The position numbers and the translations under genes were made by a program. A stretch of 64,000 nt of DNA from Parapedobacter pyrenivorans (GTDB lineage Bacteria > Bacteroidota > Bacteroidia > Sphingobacteriales > Sphingobacteriaceae): positions 370,584 through 434,583 of the forward strand of contig NZ_BMER01000005.1 of NCBI RefSeq assembly GCF_014636865.1, written 5' to 3'. Shown here in pieces: positions 51,712-60,530 of the stretch. Each line of letters starts with the position of its first letter. The first letter of the stretch is position 1. Under the pieces are notes generated by a model. It had not been told where the DNA came from. It searched no databases and saw only the letters and a program-made list of their open reading frames with translations.

Positions 51712-54186
51712 ATGTTTATGCGGAGATTGTCCCTAACGCTTGTCTTCATAGGTATCGTCACGACGCTTACCTATGCCCAATCCCATCAGTTAACCGGCCG
51801 GGTAATCGATGAAAAAGGTGATCCGGTGCCGTTTGCCAGCATATACGGTAGGAAAGCGGGCGGCGGGGGTACCTCGGCCAACAACGAGGGGATATTCAAA
51901 ATGCAATTGCCCGTGGGTGAACACGAGCTGCTGATCCGGTCCGTTGGTTATAAGCAAGCTACCAAACGGGTGACCATGGATGCGGATAGGGATATCCAGG
52001 TTATTCTCCTCGCTGAATCCTACCTGTTGGATGAAGTGGTGATCGGAAACGGGGAAGACCCCGCTTATGCCATTATCCGGCGCGCTATCCGGCAACGTAA
52101 GGCTCACCTCCTTGAGGCTGCTCCTTACACCGCAAAAGTTTACATCAAAGGCGTGCAACGGCTCTTGCAGGCTCCCAAAAAATTCTTGGGCGTTGATATC
52201 GACGAAATTGGGCGCGAAATCGGCTTGGACGCTAACAGGACTGGTATCGTGTATCTTTCCGAATCAGAATCCCGCATTACGGTACGACCTCCTGATGACT
52301 TCCACGAGGAAATGATCAGTTCCAAGTTTTCAGGAAACAACCGCGCATTTAGTTTTAACCGCGCCGCTGATCTGAAGCTCAACTTCTATGAAAATCACCA
52401 GCCCATCTTTGATGGGCTAAGCGCCCGGCCGTTCGTTTCGCCTATCGCGGACAATGCATTGGCCTATTATCGGTACCGCCTGTTGGGTACTACGGAGGAA
52501 AATGGCCTCACGATCAATAAAATCGAGGTAATTCCTCGTCGTAAGGGCGAACCTCTTTACGAGGGTGATATCTACATCGTGGATGATACTTGGCGGATAT
52601 ATGGGGTAAACCTGCAACTCACCAAGGCATCCAGCATCAACGTACTGGATACCCTCGATGTACAGCAGGAGTTTATCCCACTGGAAAATGGTCAATGGCA
52701 ACCGTCGAGCATCCGGTTTGATTTCGTTGGCGGGTTGTTGGGATTCCGTGTCGGTGGTTATTTTGCTGCAGTATACAGCGAGTACGCGGCCAATCCCGAA
52801 ATTAAGAAGGGCGCGTTCAATGAAGTGCTACGCATTGCGGAAGGAATCAATGAACGCGATTCGGCCTATTGGGCGGAAAACCGGCCCCTATTGCTTACGG
52901 ACGAGGAACAGCGGGATTATGTCCGCAAAGACAGTCTGCAGCGAAGACGAGAGACCAAGGAATACCGGGATTCATTAGACCGGGTAACCAACCGGTTCAA
53001 GCCATTGGGCATACTAACCACCGGCTATACACACCGCAACCGTGCAAACCGCTCTTTCTTTGCTTTCGATGGGCTTGCTACTTCACTGCTTTTCAACAGT
53101 GTGGAAGGCTTGGCGCTTAATTATGGAATTCGGTATACCAAGCAAATCGATACCTTACGCAATCGCAACTTTACGGTTTACGGCAATGCACGTTATGGTT
53201 TTGCAAATAAGCGGTTTAATGGATATTTGGGAACTTATCTTCCGATTGGAAAAAGCACGTTGCACCTCTACGGGGGAAGCAACGTGCAAGATCTCAACAA
53301 TAGGGGGGCGCTGCAACCGCTCTTCAATACCATCAGCACAACCCTGTTTGGCCGTAATTACCTCAAATTGTATGAACGGACGTTTGGCGGGCTGGAATGG
53401 CGATATACCCTGCCCGCCAATGTGACTGCAACGGCATCCGCTGTTTGGGAAAACCGACTTTGGCTTCCCAATAGTACCGACTATACGTTTTGGGAAAGAA
53501 ATAAACAACACCTTACCTCCAACAACCCCTTGGTGCCGGGGGAGGACATCCCTTTGTTTGCGGAAAATCAGGCGTTCAAAATCACGATGGGGCTTAGCTA
53601 CGACTTCGGTACTCGATACGAGACTTACCCGCATCGGCGGGTGTACCTGCCGTCGAAATGGCCGACACTCGCTGTAACCTATACCAAAGGCCTTCCCCGT
53701 ATTTTCGGTAGCGACGTGGACTACGATTTGCTAATGGCGCGACTGTATAAAACGGGGATTGGGTTAGGGCTGTACGGACAGGTATCATTCGATGTACGGG
53801 CGGGTACATTTTTGAACGATAGGCAGCTTCGCTATACCGACTACCAGCATTTCAAAGGTACGAAGACACTGATCAGCGACCAGCAACTGACGACGTTTTT
53901 GTTGCTGGATTACTACCGATACAGCACGGCTGGCAATTTTGTGGAGGCACATGGCGAGTATAATCTTTCCACATTGCTCACCAGCAAAGTACCATTACTC
54001 CGCCGGCTCAAACTTCAGGAAATCATCGGATTTCATTATATGCATACCGGTGAACTGGGGCACTATGGGGAGTGGCACGTCGGATTGGAGTGGCAACGGC
54101 TGCGGGTGATCTATGCACGGTCGCTGGGGTCAGCGGCGGATTTGCGCGGACAGCAAGCCATAAGGATCGGGGTACGATTGTTCTAA
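51712..54186 (+). CDS. DUF5686 outer-membrane protein with carboxypeptidase-like regulatory domain
   Basis: A protein of about 824 residues (start ATG 51712 or 51718) with a signal peptide (RRLSLTLVFIGIVTTLTYAQ). An N-terminal carboxypeptidase regulatory-like beta-sandwich (HQLTGRVIDEKGDPVPFASIYG...SVGYKQATKRV) is followed by the DUF5686 region and a long C-terminal beta-barrel ending in GQQAIRIGVRLF, the usual Phe-terminated outer-membrane signal. Relatives are surface proteins of Bacteroidota; the cargo or ligand is unknown. It is divergent from the tricorn-like protease gene and convergent with folE, 8 bases apart. Confidence 0.9.
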   Translation: MFMRRLSLTLVFIGIVTTLTYAQSHQLTGRVIDEKGDPVPFASIYGRKAGGGGTSANNEGIFKMQLPVGEHELLIRSVGYKQATKRVTMDADRDIQVILLAESYLLDEVVIGNGEDPAYAIIRRAIRQRKAHLLEAAPYTAKVYIKGVQRLLQAPKKFLGVDIDEIGREIGLDANRTGIVYLSESESRITVRPPDDFHEEMISSKFSGNNRAFSFNRAADLKLNFYENHQPIFDGLSARPFVSPIADNALAYYRYRLLGTTEENGLTINKIEVIPRRKGEPLYEGDIYIVDDTWRIYGVNLQLTKASSINVLDTLDVQQEFIPLENGQWQPSSIRFDFVGGLLGFRVGGYFAAVYSEYAANPEIKKGAFNEVLRIAEGINERDSAYWAENRPLLLTDEEQRDYVRKDSLQRRRETKEYRDSLDRVTNRFKPLGILTTGYTHRNRANRSFFAFDGLATSLLFNSVEGLALNYGIRYTKQIDTLRNRNFTVYGNARYGFANKRFNGYLGTYLPIGKSTLHLYGGSNVQDLNNRGALQPLFNTISTTLFGRNYLKLYERTFGGLEWRYTLPANVTATASAVWENRLWLPNSTDYTFWERNKQHLTSNNPLVPGEDIPLFAENQAFKITMGLSYDFGTRYETYPHRRVYLPSKWPTLAVTYTKGLPRIFGSDVDYDLLMARLYKTGIGLGLYGQVSFDVRAGTFLNDRQLRYTDYQHFKGTKTLISDQQLTTFLLLDYYRYSTAGNFVEAHGEYNLSTLLTSKVPLLRRLKLQEIIGFHYMHTGELGHYGEWHVGLEWQRLRVIYARSLGSAADLRGQQAIRIGVRLF

Positions 54187-54194
54187 CGCACTCT

Positions 54195-54827
54195 TTAGCT
54201 CAATGATGCGGTAATAAGCCTTAGAAACTCATTGCGGGTGCGCTCATGGGCAAACTCGCCGGTAAATGCAGAAGTGGTTGTCACGGAGTTTTGCTTTTGT
54301 ACGCCGCGCATGCACATGCAAAGGTGTTTGCACTCGATTACCACGGCTACACCAATCGGATTCAAGGTCTCTTGTATGCAATCCCGGATTTCATTGGTCA
54401 TCCGTTCTTGTACCTGAAGACGACGGGCGAAAATATCGACGACCCGGGGAATCTTGCTCAACCCTACAATATGGCCATTGGGGATATAAGCAACATGAGC
54501 TTTACCGAAAAAGGGGAGCATGTGATGTTCACACAGCGAATAGACTTCGATGTCTTTGACGACCACCATTTGGCTGTACTCTTCCTCAAACATGGCACCG
54601 CGCAGGATATCGGCTGCATTCAGATCATAACCATGGGTAAGGTATTGCAGGGCCTTGGCTACCCGCTCGGGTGTTTTCAGCAAGCCCTGGCGGGTTGGGT
54701 CTTCACCCAATAGTTCAAGGATGTCGGCATAGTGCGCCGCTATACGGGCTACCTTTTCAGGATTGTAACGATCTATTTTCACGTACCCGTCTATTTCTTC
54801 CTCATTGAGCGGAAAATCATTGTCCAT
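54195..54827 (-). CDS. folE: GTP cyclohydrolase I
   Basis: A 210-residue zinc enzyme that converts GTP to dihydroneopterin triphosphate, the entry to folate and queuosine synthesis. Signature segments are [68 protein letters not shown] and the zinc Cys/His set in CEHH plus [12 protein letters not shown]. It follows queD by 11 bases in the same direction, and the pair make and use the same pterin intermediate. Length and motifs are normal. Confidence 0.97.
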   Translation of the reverse strand: MDNDFPLNEEEIDGYVKIDRYNPEKVARIAAHYADILELLGEDPTRQGLLKTPERVAKALQYLTHGYDLNAADILRGAMFEEEYSQMVVVKDIEVYSLCEHHMLPFFGKAHVAYIPNGHIVGLSKIPRVVDIFARRLQVQERMTNEIRDCIQETLNPIGVAVVIECKHLCMCMRGVQKQNSVTTTSAFTGEFAHERTRNEFLRLITASLS

Positions 54828-54838
54828 AGTTGCAGTTA

Positions 54839-55267
54839 TTAATTTCCGGCATGATCATCGCCGAAATATTCCACGGAATTGTTTTCGGTTTCAACCAATT
54901 TTACCGAATGCAGCATGGCTTGGTGTGCCTCGATATGGCTTTTCAACTGATTGAAGATTTCGATTGCCAGCACCTCAGTAGAAGCTATTTTGCCTTGCAT
55001 GAAATCTACATCAAGGTTAATATTGCGGTGATCCAGTTTGTTAACGACATGGGCCTTGATGATGTTTTTCAGTTCTTTCAAATCGATTACAAATCCCGTC
55101 TGCGGATTCACTTCACCTTTCACGGTGACAAAAAGTTCGTAGTTATGGCCATGCCAATTCGGGTTGGAACACTTGCCGAATACGGCTTCATTTTCTTCCT
55201 GACTCCACTCCTCGCGGAATAATTTATGCGCCGCGTTAAACCGTTCGCGCCGTGTAAGGTATATCAT
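54839..55267 (-). CDS. queD: 6-carboxytetrahydropterin synthase QueD
   Basis: A 142-residue PTPS-family enzyme starting at ATG 55267. It makes 6-carboxytetrahydropterin from dihydroneopterin triphosphate for queuosine. Zinc ligands are visible: RFNAAHKL (His) and [15 protein letters not shown] (catalytic Cys and the HGH pair). [14 protein letters not shown]-like and the closing [15 protein letters not shown] segments fit the family. Pairing with folE supports the queuosine or pterin role. The -7 element TATCTTTG lies 6 bases before the start. A folate-type pyruvoyl tetrahydropterin synthase activity cannot be excluded. Confidence 0.92.
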   Translation of the reverse strand: MIYLTRRERFNAAHKLFREEWSQEENEAVFGKCSNPNWHGHNYELFVTVKGEVNPQTGFVIDLKELKNIIKAHVVNKLDHRNINLDVDFMQGKIASTEVLAIEIFNQLKSHIEAHQAMLHSVKLVETENNSVEYFGDDHAGN

Positions 55268-55273
55268 AGCGTG

Positions 55274-55281
55274 CAAAGATA
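55274..55281 (-). promoter_or_regulatory. -7 promoter element of queD-folE
   Basis: TATCTTTG on the minus strand ends 6 bases before the queD ATG. The truA promoter is on the other strand, with only 62 bases between the two start codons. Confidence 0.55.
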
Positions 55282-55295
55282 AGTTAATTTGCTGA

Positions 55296-55324
55296 TTTGC
55301 TGAAAGACAAAATCCATACCTTTG
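55296..55324 (+). promoter_or_regulatory. Promoter of truA
   Basis: TTTG (55296-55299), a 17-base spacer and TACCTTTG (55317-55324) resemble the Bacteroidota -33/-7 pair. The probable GTG start at 55330 follows 5 bases later. Confidence 0.6.
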
Positions 55325-55329
55325 TGCCT

Positions 55330-56091
55330 GTGGAACAAACATGCAGTCGGTATTTCATTGAAATGGCCTTCGTAGGCAGCGCCTATCACGGTTGGCAAAT
55401 CCAGCCGAATGCGGTGACCGTACAAGAACTGCTTGATAAGGCATTGAGTACCTTATTGCGCCGACCCGTGGCAACGGTGGGGTGTGGGCGCACGGATACC
55501 GGTGTGCACGCCAAACAATTATTCGCCCATTTCGATCTGGAAATCGGTATGTTTCCGATAGGCGAGGACGATTTTCTGTATAAATTAAATGCGTTGCTAC
55601 CCGTTGATATTGCTGCGAAAAGGCTGCTTCCGGTGGCATCAAATGCCCATGCGCGGTTTGACGCCGTGAGCCGCTCCTATGAATATCATATCCATTTGGG
55701 GAAAAACCCGTTTCTGCACGGTCGCTCCTGGCAGGTGCGCGACATGCCCGATGTATTGGCGATGAATGAAGCTGCCACTATTTTGCAACAGTATGAAGAT
55801 TTTTCCTGCTTTAGCAAATCGAATACCCAAGTGTATACCAATATCTGCAATATCACGCGGGCAGAATGGCATTGGACAAATGACAGGCAGTTGGTTTTCC
55901 GTATATCGGCTAACCGTTTTTTGCGTAACATGGTGCGGGCGATTGTCGGCACGCTGATTGAAATCGGACGCAGCGAGCGAACTCCCGAATATATGCACAC
56001 CGTGATCCGAAGCAAGGACCGTTCCGTTGCGGGCACCTCGGTTCCAGCATGCGGCTTATACCTCACTAGCGTGGAATATCCGTATATCTAA
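55330..56091 (+). CDS. truA: tRNA pseudouridine(38-40) synthase TruA
   Basis: Isomerises uridines 38-40 in the anticodon arm of many tRNAs. The family opening YFIEMAFVGSAYHGWQIQPNAVTVQELLDKAL, the catalytic Asp motif CGRTDTGVHAKQ, YEYHIHLGKNPFLHGRSW and FLRNMVRAIVGTLIEIG are all present. The start is placed at GTG 55330 (EQTCSRYF follows) because the first frame start (TTG 55297) lies inside the promoter. Length about 253 residues, normal. The ABC exporter gene follows after 61 bases with its own promoter element. Confidence 0.95.
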   Translation: MEQTCSRYFIEMAFVGSAYHGWQIQPNAVTVQELLDKALSTLLRRPVATVGCGRTDTGVHAKQLFAHFDLEIGMFPIGEDDFLYKLNALLPVDIAAKRLLPVASNAHARFDAVSRSYEYHIHLGKNPFLHGRSWQVRDMPDVLAMNEAATILQQYEDFSCFSKSNTQVYTNICNITRAEWHWTNDRQLVFRISANRFLRNMVRAIVGTLIEIGRSERTPEYMHTVIRSKDRSVAGTSVPACGLYLTSVEYPYI

Positions 56092-56135
56092 CGGCTCTTT
56101 GACAAATCAATGAACCAAGATATTCCACAAAGTTG

Positions 56136-56143
56136 TACTTTTG
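56136..56143 (+). promoter_or_regulatory. -7 promoter element of the ABC exporter gene
   Basis: TACTTTTG is an exact TAnnTTTG match, 9 bases before the ATG at 56153. Confidence 0.5.
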
Positions 56144-56152
56144 CACCTACCC

Positions 56153-57916
56153 ATGAGCGAACCCCAGGTATCCGGAAAAACATACGATGCACAGCTGCTC
56201 CGCAGAATGATGCGTTATGTAAGGCCCTATCGGGGTATCTTTGTCATTTCCGTATTGCTTACGATTATCATGGCAGGTGTGGCTCCGGCACTGCCGATGG
56301 TTGTGGAATATACGCTTGACCGGTTTATTCTCCACAACGATATCGATGGCCTTCAGCTGATGTTGCTCTTGATGTTGGGGCTTTTACTCCTGCAAACGGT
56401 CATCCGTTATTTCCATACGCTGATGACCAATACGTTGGGCCAATCGGTCATCCGGGATCTCCGCATCAATGTGTTTAACCACATAACGAGCCTTCGTCTC
56501 AAATATTTTGATCATACGCCGATAGGCAGGCTCATTACCCGTACCATTTCGGACCTGGAAACCATTGCCAACATTTTTTCGGAAGGGCTTATCCAGATTA
56601 TTGGGGATATTCTCCAGCTGGTGGTGATACTGGTGGTGATGTTTTATACCGATTGGAAGCTAACGCTTATCGTGTTGATTCCGATGCCTTTTATGGTTGG
56701 AGCAACCTATGTCTTTAAGGAGGCGATGAAATCCGCCTTCCAGGATGTGCGTAAATGGGTGTCTAATCTGAATACGTTTTTGCAGGAACACATTTCGGGC
56801 ATCAGCATCATTCAGTACTTTGCTCGCGAGGACCAGGAGATGCGCAAATTTAAAACGGCCAATGCGGAGCACCGGAATGCCCACATCCGGGCGAACTGGT
56901 ATTTTTCGATTTTTTTTCCGGTATTGGAAATTATCATGGCCATTTCGCTGGGTTTACTGGTTTGGTATGGTTCCAAGCAGGTGCTCGCCGATGAGCTGTC
57001 GCCCGGCGTGATCGTGGCCTTCATCATGTACATCAATATGATCTTCCGGCCCATCCGGGAGTTGGTGGATAAGTTCAATACGCTGCAAATGGGCATGGTG
57101 AGTGCCGAACGGATTTTTGCGGTGCTGGACACCGACGAGCGGACACCCAATGAAGGCATCAAGCAACCTCCACACATCCGTGGGGAGATTGTTTTTGATC
57201 GGGTATGGTTTGCTTACGATGAGGAGAAATGGGTGTTAAAGGATATCGACTTCAAGGTCGAGCCCGGAGAAACGCTGGCTTTGGTAGGTGCGACGGGGGC
57301 GGGAAAGTCTTCCACAATCAATATTCTCAGCCGCTTTTATGAGGTCAATAAGGGATCTATATTGTTGGATGGTGTAGCTATCCGGGAATATGAACTCAAT
57401 TACCTGCGCCGTACGATTGCTACCGTGCTACAGGATGTCTTCCTGTTTTCAGATTCGGTGGCCGGCAACATCAGCCTAAACGATCCTTCCATCACCCGTG
57501 AGCAGATTGTGGCGGCCGCCAAACAGGTGGGCGCTCATGAGTTTATTATGCGTTTACCGGGAGGCTATGATTATAAGGTGCAGGAACGTGGGGCCACACT
57601 TTCTTCGGGGCAAGCGCAGTTGATTTCATTCATCCGTGCGCTGGTGCATGATCCGAGAATATTGGTGCTGGATGAGGCGACTTCTTCTGTCGATACCGAA
57701 ACGGAGGAACTTATCCAGCAAGCCATTGATAAACTGATGGAAGGCCGCACATCCATCGTGATTGCCCATCGCCTTTCTACCATCCAAAAGGCAGATAAGA
57801 TCATTGTGCTGGATAAGGGCGAGATGAAAGAAATGGGCTCACACCAGGAGCTGTTACGAATGGATGGGTATTACAAGCGCCTGTATGATCTGCAGTTTCA
57901 TTCGGCTGGGATATGA
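56153..57916 (+). CDS. ABC exporter, fused permease and ATPase
   Basis: A 587-residue half-transporter starting at ATG 56153. Six membrane helices (residues ~15-320) form an exporter-type domain, followed by an ATPase domain (about 335-580) with Walker A GATGAGKSS, Q-loop TVLQDVFLFSD, signature LSSGQAQLISFIRAL (the usual LSGGQ read as LSSGQ), Walker B ILVLDEATSSVD and the H-loop IVIAHRLSTI. The layout fits the MsbA/MDR-like lipid or drug exporters, which work as dimers. The substrate cannot be told from sequence. It is followed by a hairpin that also faces the M3 peptidase end. Confidence 0.93.
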   Translation: MSEPQVSGKTYDAQLLRRMMRYVRPYRGIFVISVLLTIIMAGVAPALPMVVEYTLDRFILHNDIDGLQLMLLLMLGLLLLQTVIRYFHTLMTNTLGQSVIRDLRINVFNHITSLRLKYFDHTPIGRLITRTISDLETIANIFSEGLIQIIGDILQLVVILVVMFYTDWKLTLIVLIPMPFMVGATYVFKEAMKSAFQDVRKWVSNLNTFLQEHISGISIIQYFAREDQEMRKFKTANAEHRNAHIRANWYFSIFFPVLEIIMAISLGLLVWYGSKQVLADELSPGVIVAFIMYINMIFRPIRELVDKFNTLQMGMVSAERIFAVLDTDERTPNEGIKQPPHIRGEIVFDRVWFAYDEEKWVLKDIDFKVEPGETLALVGATGAGKSSTINILSRFYEVNKGSILLDGVAIREYELNYLRRTIATVLQDVFLFSDSVAGNISLNDPSITREQIVAAAKQVGAHEFIMRLPGGYDYKVQERGATLSSGQAQLISFIRALVHDPRILVLDEATSSVDTETEELIQQAIDKLMEGRTSIVIAHRLSTIQKADKIIVLDKGEMKEMGSHQELLRMDGYYKRLYDLQFHSAGI

Positions 57917-57924
57917 TATAAAAG

Positions 57925-57953
57925 TGCCCGTCCGTAATCCCTACAGACGGGCA
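57925..57953. terminator. Hairpin between convergent ABC exporter and M3 peptidase genes
   Basis: TGCCCGTC (57925-57932) pairs exactly with GACGGGCA (57946-57953). It sits between the convergent 3' ends, 8 bases after the ABC stop. T-runs are weak, so it may protect mRNA ends as much as terminate. Confidence 0.6.
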
Positions 57954-57976
57954 ATCTATCTGGGTATTCGACTTGC

Positions 57977-60088
57977 TTAATCCAGGCCTCTTTTCTTCAT
58001 TAAATAGATCGGGTTGGGGTCCGCTCCGCGGAATTTCCGGTACAGTTCTGCCGGTTTTACGGTGCCGCCTTTTTCTAAGACGTTTTTTCGGAACGCACTG
58101 GCAGTGGCCTGGTCGTAAAGGCTGGTTTCCTTGAATGCGGCGAAAGCATCAGCATCAAGCACCTCCGCCCAAATGTAGCTGTAGTAACCAGCGGAGTAGC
58201 CACCAGAAAAGATATGCTGGAAATAGGTGCTGCTGTGACGTGGAATGATTTCGTCGATCAGCCCGGCTTTTGCCATGGAGGTTTTCTCGAATTCCTGGGC
58301 ACTTACGGTGATGGGGCTGGTGATGGTGTGGTAGTCGAAATCCAATATGGAAGATGCCAAATACTCCACGGTGGCAAAACCTTGCCCGAATGTGCCGGCG
58401 CTTTCCAGTTTGGCAATAAGCTCATCGGGAATTGCGGCACCTGTTTGATAATGCTTAGCATAGGCCTTCAGCACGGTGGGATCCTCGGCCCAATTTTCCA
58501 TCACCTGTGACGGCAGCTCCACGAAATCCCGCGATACTGAGGTGCCAGAGAGGCCGCTATAGGTAACGTTGGATAGGAGGCCGTGAAGTGCGTGGCCAAA
58601 CTCGTGAAACAAGGTATTGGCTTCATCAAAGGTAAGTAATGCCGGCTGGTCACCCACGGGCTTGGTAAAGTTGCAGACGTTGACAATCACCGGGGCCTTG
58701 CGGTCGCCATTTTCCGTGTACTGTCTGCGGAATGAGCTCATCCAGGCACCGGGACGCTTGGACTCACGAGGGAAGTAATCCACATAAAATATGCCGATGT
58801 GGCTGCCATCCGCCTCCAGCACTTCGTAGACCTCTACCTCTGGATGGTAGGTGGGTATGCTGTCCAGCTTTTTGAACGTGATGCCATATAATTTGTTGGC
58901 TACATCAAAAGCCCCCTGCCTAACACCCGCTAAGCTGAAATAAGGCTTCAGCTCTTCCTCGCTCAACGAAAAGCGCTTTTGCCGAATCTTTTCCGAATAA
59001 TACCGCCAATCATAAGGTGCCGCCTGAAAATTTTTGCCCGATGCTTCGATTTCCTTTTGGATGTCATACGCCTCCGCTTTTGCCTTTGCAATAGCGGGTT
59101 TCCACAGGTCGTCCAGCAATTTCTTAACGTTGGCGGGGTTTTCGGCCATTGCTTCTTCCAACACATAATGTGCATGGGTAGGATATCCCAACAGGTTGGC
59201 TTTCTGCAACCGAAGGTTGGCGATCTCAACAAGCACCTCGCTGTTATCCTGGGCATTGCCGTTACCGGCTCGGCTTCTGTAGGCATCCCAAAGCTGTTTG
59301 CGCAACTCGCGGTTAGCTGCATATTGCAAAAACGGCATCACACTGGAGTTGGAAAGCGTGAATACCCACTTGCCGTCATGGCCCTTGGCTTTGGCGGTTT
59401 CCGCGGCAGCCGCTTTCAGATCGTCCGAAAGGCCGGCAAGGCTGTCATCGCTAGCTACGATGAGTTCAAACGCATTGGTTTCGGTTAATACATTCTGGCC
59501 AAATTGCGTGGTCAACGCTGCCAGTTGGGCATTGATATCGCGCAAGGTTGCCTGATCAGCGTCGCTCAGATTAGCCCCGTTGCGCACAAAGCTCTTGTAA
59601 CTACGTTCGAGCAGCATCAGCTGTTCGCTGGATAACCCTAAACTTTCGCGTTTGTCCCATATCCTGTTGACGCGGCTGAAAAGCTGCGCATTCAGTGAAA
59701 TGTTATCGCGATGAGCGGCGAGCTTGGGCGCTAGCTCTTTGTCCAAAGCTTGAATCGCCGGGTTGGTTGTCGATGAATTGAGATTGGAAAACACATAGGA
59801 TACGCGGGTAAGCAGACTGCCCGCATTTTCGAGCGCCAGGATGGTATTCTCAAAGGTAGGGTCTTCCGTTATCCCTGCAATCGAATCAACTTCGGCGGTA
59901 TGTTGCCGAAGGGCCTCTTCGTATGCGGGCTTAAAGTGTTCGTCTTTAATCTGGTCAAACGGCGGCACACCGAAAGGCGTATCATACGTCGTTAAAAATG
60001 GATTTTGGATAGCCTGCTTGGTCTCGTCGCAGGACACGATGAATGCAGTTGAAATCATCAATACAGGTAAAATTTGTTTGTTATTCAT
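57977..60088 (-). CDS. M3 family zinc metallopeptidase (Dcp-like lipoprotein)
   Basis: A protein of about 703 residues starting at ATG 60088, whose N-terminus is a lipoprotein signal (MNNKQILPVLMISTAFIVSC). The zinc motif is HEFGHALH, with the downstream Glu probably in a GLSGTSVSRDFVELPSQVMENW segment typical of the M3 family (oligopeptidase A, peptidyl-dipeptidase Dcp). YDWRYYSEKIRQKRFSLSEEELKPYFSL and the closing FRGADPNPIYLMKKRGL also match Dcp. It removes dipeptides from peptide C-termini, here at the cell envelope. A TAACTTTG element (60116-60123, minus) is the likely -7 site. Confidence 0.95.
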   Translation of the reverse strand: MNNKQILPVLMISTAFIVSCDETKQAIQNPFLTTYDTPFGVPPFDQIKDEHFKPAYEEALRQHTAEVDSIAGITEDPTFENTILALENAGSLLTRVSYVFSNLNSSTTNPAIQALDKELAPKLAAHRDNISLNAQLFSRVNRIWDKRESLGLSSEQLMLLERSYKSFVRNGANLSDADQATLRDINAQLAALTTQFGQNVLTETNAFELIVASDDSLAGLSDDLKAAAAETAKAKGHDGKWVFTLSNSSVMPFLQYAANRELRKQLWDAYRSRAGNGNAQDNSEVLVEIANLRLQKANLLGYPTHAHYVLEEAMAENPANVKKLLDDLWKPAIAKAKAEAYDIQKEIEASGKNFQAAPYDWRYYSEKIRQKRFSLSEEELKPYFSLAGVRQGAFDVANKLYGITFKKLDSIPTYHPEVEVYEVLEADGSHIGIFYVDYFPRESKRPGAWMSSFRRQYTENGDRKAPVIVNVCNFTKPVGDQPALLTFDEANTLFHEFGHALHGLLSNVTYSGLSGTSVSRDFVELPSQVMENWAEDPTVLKAYAKHYQTGAAIPDELIAKLESAGTFGQGFATVEYLASSILDFDYHTITSPITVSAQEFEKTSMAKAGLIDEIIPRHSSTYFQHIFSGGYSAGYYSYIWAEVLDADAFAAFKETSLYDQATASAFRKNVLEKGGTVKPAELYRKFRGADPNPIYLMKKRGLD

Positions 60089-60115
60089 GTTGTGCGTATG
60101 GATTAGTGCTGCGGC

Positions 60116-60123
60116 CAAAGTTA
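60116..60123 (-). promoter_or_regulatory. -7 promoter element of the M3 peptidase gene
   Basis: TAACTTTG on the minus strand, an exact TAnnTTTG match, 27 bases before the ATG at 60088. Confidence 0.5.
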
Positions 60124-60161
60124 CACATAAGTTTCGTTTTGGCGATAATCCTGCCGTCGAC

Positions 60162-60530
60162 TCAACTGATAGCCTTTCCAAAGGGAGTGAAGGCCAGCCC
60201 CATCAACTTAAAGTGCTGCATGCCGAAAGGAATGCCCACGATGGTGATGCAAAGCAATACGCCAAAGAAAAAATGGGTGAGCGCCACCCATATTCCACCA
60301 AATATAATCCAGAGTATATTCATGAGGGTATACAGGCATCCTGTACTGGTTGGCGTAGGGATAACCTTGGTTCCAAAGGGGACCAAGGACGCTACGGCCA
60401 GCTTGAATAATTGTAAGCCGAAGGGTATGCCGACAATCGTCAGGCACAGGACCAATCCGCCGAAGAGGTACTGCAGAAAGATGAAAAATCCACCGAAAAT
60501 AATCCAGATCACATTACCGATGAAACTCAT
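60162..60530 (-). CDS. YccF domain membrane protein
   Basis: A 122-residue membrane protein with two copies of the YccF motif: GNVIWIIFGGFFIFLQYLFGGLVLCLTIVGIPFGLQLFKLA and NILWIIFGGIWVALTHFFFGVLLCITIVGIPFGMQHFKL. The family has no established function. Its start overlaps the hisS stop by 4 bases, so the two are probably read from one message and translationally coupled. Confidence 0.93.
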   Translation of the reverse strand: MSFIGNVIWIIFGGFFIFLQYLFGGLVLCLTIVGIPFGLQLFKLAVASLVPFGTKVIPTPTSTGCLYTLMNILWIIFGGIWVALTHFFFGVLLCITIVGIPFGMQHFKLMGLAFTPFGKAIS

